A stretch of DNA of 8,721 nucleotides from Oscillospiraceae bacterium (lineage in GTDB: Bacteria > Bacillota > Clostridia > Oscillospirales > Acutalibacteraceae): NCBI GenBank assembly GCA_029007475.1, contig JAQXHW010000146.1, forward strand, positions 1 through 8,721. The letters are read 5' to 3'. The notes below the pieces were generated by a model. That model searched no databases. It was not told the origin of the DNA and was given only the letters and a program-made list of their open reading frames with translations. Both the position numbers and the translations under genes were made by a program. The number at the start of each line of letters is the position of its first letter. Position 1 is the first letter of the stretch. This document shows positions 5,483 through 8,721 of this stretch, one piece after another.

Positions 5483-6868
5483 TTATTCCGCTAAGGCTTC
5501 CTTATCTTTCAGCGCCTTCAAAATCATATTGGCGCACATATATACGTTGCCGCCGCCCATGGTGAGCACAAGGTCGCCTTCCTCGGCATTTTCGACAATG
5601 TATTTTGTAATATCCTCGAAGGTGTCGATGCACTTTGCACCCTCAATTTTCTCTCCTAAGTCTGTGGACTTAATTCCGTAGGTGTTTACCTCACGAACAG
5701 CTAAAATTTCGGAGATAATAGCCTCATCGGGAATGGCAAGGACTCTTGCAAAATCATCTAAGAGTATAGATGTTCTTGAGTATGTGTGGGGCTGGAAAAC
5801 AGCGTGTACCTTCTTAAAGCCCATGCTCATAGCAGAGGTCAGCACAGCCTCAAGCTCTGTGGGATGATGAGCAAAATCGTCGGCGACAGTTATGCCGCAG
5901 GGAGAACCTAAAACCTCGAAACGTCTGTGAACTCCCGTGAATTTACCGAGATGCTCCGCGATTTCATTTCCGGTTGCCCCTAAATAATGAGCCGTGGCTG
6001 CCGCGGCTAAGGCGTCATAGATGTTGTGTTTGCCGGGTACAATGAGCTTAACTGTGGCGAGCTTTTCGCCTTTATATACGAGGTCGAAACTCTGATTCAT
6101 GCCCTTTGACTCTATGTTTGTTGCTCTGTAATCGTTTTTCTCGCTGAAACCGAAGGTTACTCTTTCAATGGTAACATCAGCGAGAGCCTCTACGGAGTTT
6201 TCATCGTCGCCGCAGTAGACAATAGCTCCTGTGGTCTGGTGTGCGAATTTATTAAAGGACTTCTTGATGTTGTCGAGATTTTTGAAGTAGTCAAGGTGGT
6301 CGGCGTCAATATTGAGAATTACGGAAATATAGGGGTTAAGCTGTAAGAATGTATCAACATACTCGCAGGCCTCGCAGACAATGATATCGCTCTGGCCGAC
6401 GTAGGAGTTTCCGCCGATGAAGTTGAGCTTGCCGCCGATAATTGCCGAGGGGCTGAAGCCTGAGCCGATAAGCACCTGAGAAATCATGGCGGTGGTTGAG
6501 GTTTTTCCGTGGGTACCCGCAACGGCTATGGAGCGGTTGTACCTCCTTGTGACAATACCGAGCATTACGCTGCGCTCTAAGCATAGAATACCCTGTTCTC
6601 TTGCCGCCATTAGTTCGGGGTTATCCTGCTTTACTGCGGCGGTGTAAACTACAAGCTCTGCCCCCTCGATATTTTCGGGTCTGTGACCCATATAAACGGG
6701 AATTCCCAAAGCCTTGATTCGCTCAAGGGTATCCGATTCGCTGTTGTCAGAGCCTGAAAGCTCAAAGCCCTCGGAATGCAAAATCTCGGCAAGGGGGCAC
6801 ATTCCGCTGCCGCCGATTCCCATAAAGTGTATTCTTTTTATGTTTTCGAGTATGTGGTCATATTTCAT
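5483..6868 (-). CDS. murC: UDP-N-acetylmuramate--L-alanine ligase MurC
   Basis: The 461-residue cytoplasmic enzyme joins L-alanine to UDP-MurNAc with ATP, the first peptide-adding step of peptidoglycan synthesis. Domains in order: an N-terminal Rossmann-like UDP-binding domain with GIGGSGM (17-23); a central ATPase domain with the P-loop AGTHGKTST (117-125) and the conserved CEACEY and NIDADHLDYF motifs; and a C-terminal domain with DDFAHHPTE and FQPHTYSRT. Length is normal for MurC. The start at 6868 is chosen because GGAG lies 9 bases upstream; a longer frame would begin at a TTG (6883) overlapping that site. It is transcribed alone from the promoter at 6962-6990 and stops at the hairpin at 5395-5430. 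No ftsZ or other mur genes are adjacent, so it lies outside the classic division and cell wall cluster. Confidence 0.97.
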   Translation of the reverse strand: MKYDHILENIKRIHFMGIGGSGMCPLAEILHSEGFELSGSDNSESDTLERIKALGIPVYMGHRPENIEGAELVVYTAAVKQDNPELMAAREQGILCLERSVMLGIVTRRYNRSIAVAGTHGKTSTTAMISQVLIGSGFSPSAIIGGKLNFIGGNSYVGQSDIIVCEACEYVDTFLQLNPYISVILNIDADHLDYFKNLDNIKKSFNKFAHQTTGAIVYCGDDENSVEALADVTIERVTFGFSEKNDYRATNIESKGMNQSFDLVYKGEKLATVKLIVPGKHNIYDALAAAATAHYLGATGNEIAEHLGKFTGVHRRFEVLGSPCGITVADDFAHHPTELEAVLTSAMSMGFKKVHAVFQPHTYSRTSILLDDFARVLAIPDEAIISEILAVREVNTYGIKSTDLGEKIEGAKCIDTFEDITKYIVENAEEGDLVLTMGGGNVYMCANMILKALKDKEALAE

Positions 6869-6894
6869 ATATGTCATCTCCAAATCTATTGGGG

Positions 6895-6913
6895 CCTTTC
6901 CCTTTGGGAAAGG
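6895..6913 (-). repeat. Perfect hairpin in the murC leader
   Basis: CCTTTCCC (6895-6902) and GGGAAAGG (6906-6913) are perfect 8-base complements with a 3-base loop, about 13 bases upstream of the GGAG ribosome binding site of murC. No T-run follows on either strand. A second, weaker dyad, GCTTAT-CC-ATAAGC (6935-6948), lies near the predicted transcription start. Both may affect mRNA stability or bind a regulator; neither is assigned. Confidence 0.5.
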
Positions 6914-6961
6914 AGAATATTTTTTATCGATATGGCTTATCCATAAGCGATGTCAAACCTT

Positions 6962-6990
6962 ATTATATTTTGATTTGCCGAAAATGTAAA
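6962..6990 (-). promoter_or_regulatory. Sigma-A-type promoter of murC
   Basis: On the minus strand, TTTACA (6985-6990) and TATAAT (6962-6967) are separated by exactly 17 bases, matching 5 of 6 and 6 of 6. The leader would be about 85 to 90 bases and contains the hairpins at 6935-6948 and 6895-6913. It is back to back with the rlmD promoter. Confidence 0.75.
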
Positions 6991-7015
6991 TACCCTCAAC
7001 AATATTTTACCCTCA
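6991..7015. repeat. 8-base direct repeat between divergent promoters
   Basis: TACCCTCA occurs at 6991-6998 and again at 7008-7015, a period of 17 bases. The pair lies between the -35 boxes of murC and rlmD. A shared regulator could bind here, but short repeats also occur by chance. Confidence 0.4.
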
Positions 7016-7017
7016 TA

Positions 7018-7046
7018 TTGTCAAAAACAACTCAAGATGTTAGAAT
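7018..7046 (+). promoter_or_regulatory. Sigma-A-type promoter of the rlmD operon
   Basis: TTGTCA (7018-7023) and TAGAAT (7041-7046) are 17 bases apart, each 5 of 6 matches, with a TGT extension before the -10 box (7038-7040). The transcript would begin near 7053. This excludes the in-frame ATG at 7037 as a start, because it lies inside the promoter. Confidence 0.75.
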
Positions 7047-7075
7047 ATCTATATATTATGTTGCGCGGTGATAAA

Positions 7076-8440
7076 ATGTTAAATAAAAACCAGCTGATTG
7101 AGCTTAACATAGAGTCAATTTCCTCAGAAGGCTCAGGAGTAGCCAAACACGAGGGCATGGCTGTATTTGTACCTCATACTGCCGTAGGGGATAGAATAAT
7201 TGCCAAAGTTTTGAAGGCTAAGAAAACTCACGCTTTTGCCAAAATCCATGAGCTCTTGGAGAAATCTCCCGACCGAATTGTTCCGGAATGCAGTGTAGCT
7301 AAGCAGTGCGGCGGCTGTGTATATTCTCATATTTCTTATGAAGCAGAGCTAAGGGCAAAAGAGCAGAGGGTTCGCGACGCAATAGAGCGAATAGGCGGTA
7401 TTGATACAAAAATTAACAGTATTGTAGGCTCTGAAAGGGAAAGCCGTTACCGCAATAAGGCGCAGATTCCCGTGGGCATTTCCAAAGAGGGAAAGGCTCA
7501 AATGGGCTTTTTCGCAAGCCATAGCCACAGAATAGTTGAGTGCGATGACTGCAAGCTTCAGCCTGAGGAGTTTTTAATTGCTCAGAGGGTTCTCAAGGGC
7601 TTTATTGACGAGTACAAAATCTCCGTTTATAATGAGGACACCCACAAGGGACTTGTGCGACACCTCTACCTGAGAAAAGCCGAAGCCACAGATGAAATCA
7701 TGATCTGCGTTGTTGTAAACGGCGGTGGTTTACCTCACGAAAATGAATTGGTTGAGAGCTTTCTCGCTGAAATTCCAAACACAAAGACTATAATTGTTAA
7801 TTCTAACAGAGAAAAAACCAACGTAGTTTTGGGCAAGGAATACAGAACACTGTACGGCGAGGGCTTCATTACAGATATTCTGTGCGGTCTGAAGTTTAAG
7901 CTGTCGCCTCAGTCATTTTATCAGGTCAACCGCTCAGGCGCAGAGAAGCTCTACTCCATAGCAAGAGAGTATGCAAAACTTAAAGAGGATGATTTGCTTC
8001 TTGATATGTACTGCGGCACAGGTACAATAGGACTTTCAATGGCAAAGGATTGTAAATCTCTGATTGGTGTTGAGATCGTACCCGAGGCTATAGAGGACGC
8101 AAAGAAAAACGCCGAGAGAAACTCAGTTGAAAATGCACGTTTCATCTGCGGCGATGCGGCTTTAGCGGCGGATAGGCTCAGCGCTGAGGGCGTTTCTCCC
8201 GATGTAATTATACTTGACCCTCCCCGAAAGGGCTGCCAAAGGGAGCTTATTGAAACCGTTGCTGAGATGAATCCCGAGAGAGTCGTCTATGTTTCCTGCG
8301 ACCCTGCAACCTTGGCGAGAGACCTTAAAATCTTTGGAGAGCTTGGCTACAACACGCTTGAGGTAACCCCTGTTGATATGTTTCCCCGCACCGCCCATGT
8401 GGAGACGGTTGTTCTTTTGTCTCGGAACCAGGAGGAATGA
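7076..8440 (+). CDS. rlmD: 23S rRNA (uracil-C5)-methyltransferase, RlmD/RumA family
   Basis: The 454-residue product uses S-adenosylmethionine to make 5-methyluridine in 23S rRNA. Residues about 1-60 form a TRAM RNA-binding domain (SSEGSGVAKHEGMAVFVPHTAVGD). Four cysteines fit the [4Fe-4S] cluster of RumA: C72, C78, C81 (QCGGC) and C159. The methyltransferase domain shows the SAM motif LLLDMYCGTGTIGL (307-320), DPPRKGC (381-387), the nucleophile C408 in YVSCDPATLARDL, and the catalytic base E443 in TAHVETV. The start at 7076 is chosen because GGTGAT (7067-7072), matching the 16S tail, sits just upstream. In Bacillus the relative RlmCD modifies both U747 and U1939, so the exact target uridine is not settled, and Firmicutes often carry paralogues. 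It is followed two bases later by an alpha/beta hydrolase gene, probably co-transcribed. Confidence 0.94.
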   Translation: MLNKNQLIELNIESISSEGSGVAKHEGMAVFVPHTAVGDRIIAKVLKAKKTHAFAKIHELLEKSPDRIVPECSVAKQCGGCVYSHISYEAELRAKEQRVRDAIERIGGIDTKINSIVGSERESRYRNKAQIPVGISKEGKAQMGFFASHSHRIVECDDCKLQPEEFLIAQRVLKGFIDEYKISVYNEDTHKGLVRHLYLRKAEATDEIMICVVVNGGGLPHENELVESFLAEIPNTKTIIVNSNREKTNVVLGKEYRTLYGEGFITDILCGLKFKLSPQSFYQVNRSGAEKLYSIAREYAKLKEDDLLLDMYCGTGTIGLSMAKDCKSLIGVEIVPEAIEDAKKNAERNSVENARFICGDAALAADRLSAEGVSPDVIILDPPRKGCQRELIETVAEMNPERVVYVSCDPATLARDLKIFGELGYNTLEVTPVDMFPRTAHVETVVLLSRNQEE

Positions 8441-8442
8441 TA

Positions 8443-8721
8443 ATGGAAAAATACTTTGAAATTAACAAAAATAATCAGAATATAAGATGCAAACTATACT
8501 ATGACAAGAAGCACACCATTGAAAAAGTAGTATTGTTCGGGCATGGATTTGCTGGTCACAAAGACAACAGTGCGGCACATAAGTTTGCCGATCGTGTATT
8601 GACGAAATATAAAGGAATTGCCGTTCTTATCTACAATCTGCCTTGCCATGGCGACGATGTGAAGAAGAAAATGGTTCTGCAGGACTGCATGACTTACATC
8701 GAGACCGTAATTGACTACATT
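8443..8721 (+). CDS. Alpha/beta hydrolase, 3' end outside window
   Basis: The first 93 residues are visible. They show the start of an alpha/beta hydrolase fold: a strand followed by the oxyanion-hole motif HGF (VVLFGHGFAGHKDN, H34-G35-F36), then a second strand (GIAVLIYNLPCHGDD), as in serine esterases and lipases of the AB_hydrolase/S9-like type. The nucleophile elbow (G-x-S-x-G) and the catalytic acid and histidine lie beyond the edge, so activity and substrate cannot be judged. The start at 8443 is chosen because AGGAGG (8430-8435) lies 7 bases upstream. An in-frame ATG at 8437, overlapping the rlmD stop, would be only one base from that site. The tight spacing suggests an operon with rlmD, though the functions need not be related. 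Confidence 0.8.
   Translation, partial: MEKYFEINKNNQNIRCKLYYDKKHTIEKVVLFGHGFAGHKDNSAAHKFADRVLTKYKGIAVLIYNLPCHGDDVKKKMVLQDCMTYIETVIDYI

Noticed and set aside
5409..5681. Plus-strand frame starting in the murC terminator and running into murC
   Set aside because: It starts inside a hairpin, is antisense to conserved murC sequence, and has no recognisable features.
6869..6883. TTG start of murC at 6883
   Set aside because: It overlaps the GGAG site that serves the ATG at 6868 and adds only five unconserved residues.
7037..7075. Longer N-terminus of the rRNA methyltransferase from the ATG at 7037
   Set aside because: This ATG lies within the promoter, before the predicted transcription start; the TRAM domain begins properly from 7076.
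1..8721. CRISPR arrays, tRNA or rRNA genes, insertion sequences or phage genes
   Set aside because: No repeat-spacer pattern, cloverleaf, ribosomal RNA signature, transposase or integrase was seen in either strand.

Overview
The window looks like chromosome of an anaerobic, spore-forming member of the Clostridia (Oscillospiraceae/Ruminococcaceae-like; inferred, not proven). The reasons are a cotJABC spore-coat operon, strong AGGAGG-type ribosome binding sites, a superoxide-reductase-type (desulfoferrodoxin) domain, and cobalamin uptake under a riboswitch.

Layout from left to right. (1) Positions 1-443 hold the 3' part of a GNAT acetyltransferase gene with an in-frame TAA at 63-65. (2) Positions 500-1162 hold a short gene with its own promoter. 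Its product joins an XRE-type helix-turn-helix to a complete two-iron superoxide reductase-like domain. A long inverted repeat overlaps the -35 box of its promoter. A large hairpin terminator (1251-1330) separates it from the convergent cotJ operon. (3) Positions 1360-2435, minus strand, hold cotJA-cotJB-cotJC, tightly packed, with a hairpin in the leader. (4) Positions 2591-4032 hold a membrane-anchored HtrA/DegP-type serine protease with its own promoter and terminator. (5) Positions 4022-5430 hold a cobalamin uptake unit: promoter, cobalamin riboswitch with recognisable P1, L5 and P13, an intrinsic terminator, a DUF4430 lipoprotein, and an ECF-transporter S component. (6) Positions 5395-6990, minus strand, hold murC (UDP-MurNAc-L-alanine ligase), its terminator and promoter. 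(7) From 7018 to the right edge, plus strand, are a RlmD/RumA-type 23S rRNA m5U methyltransferase and the start of an alpha/beta hydrolase gene, apparently in one operon.

Most of the window is ordinary core and sporulation content. Three parts deserve a second look. The first is the HTH-desulfoferrodoxin fusion with its probable operator, a candidate self-regulating redox or iron sensor. Its iron ligands are all kept, but the usual catalytic lysine is replaced by aspartate. The second is the riboswitch, whose P13, terminator and a possible antiterminator are mutually exclusive. The third is the pairing of a surface DUF4430 lipoprotein with an ECF S component under that riboswitch, which suggests a two-part corrinoid capture and import system. 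All assignments come from reading motifs by eye; no database search was run.
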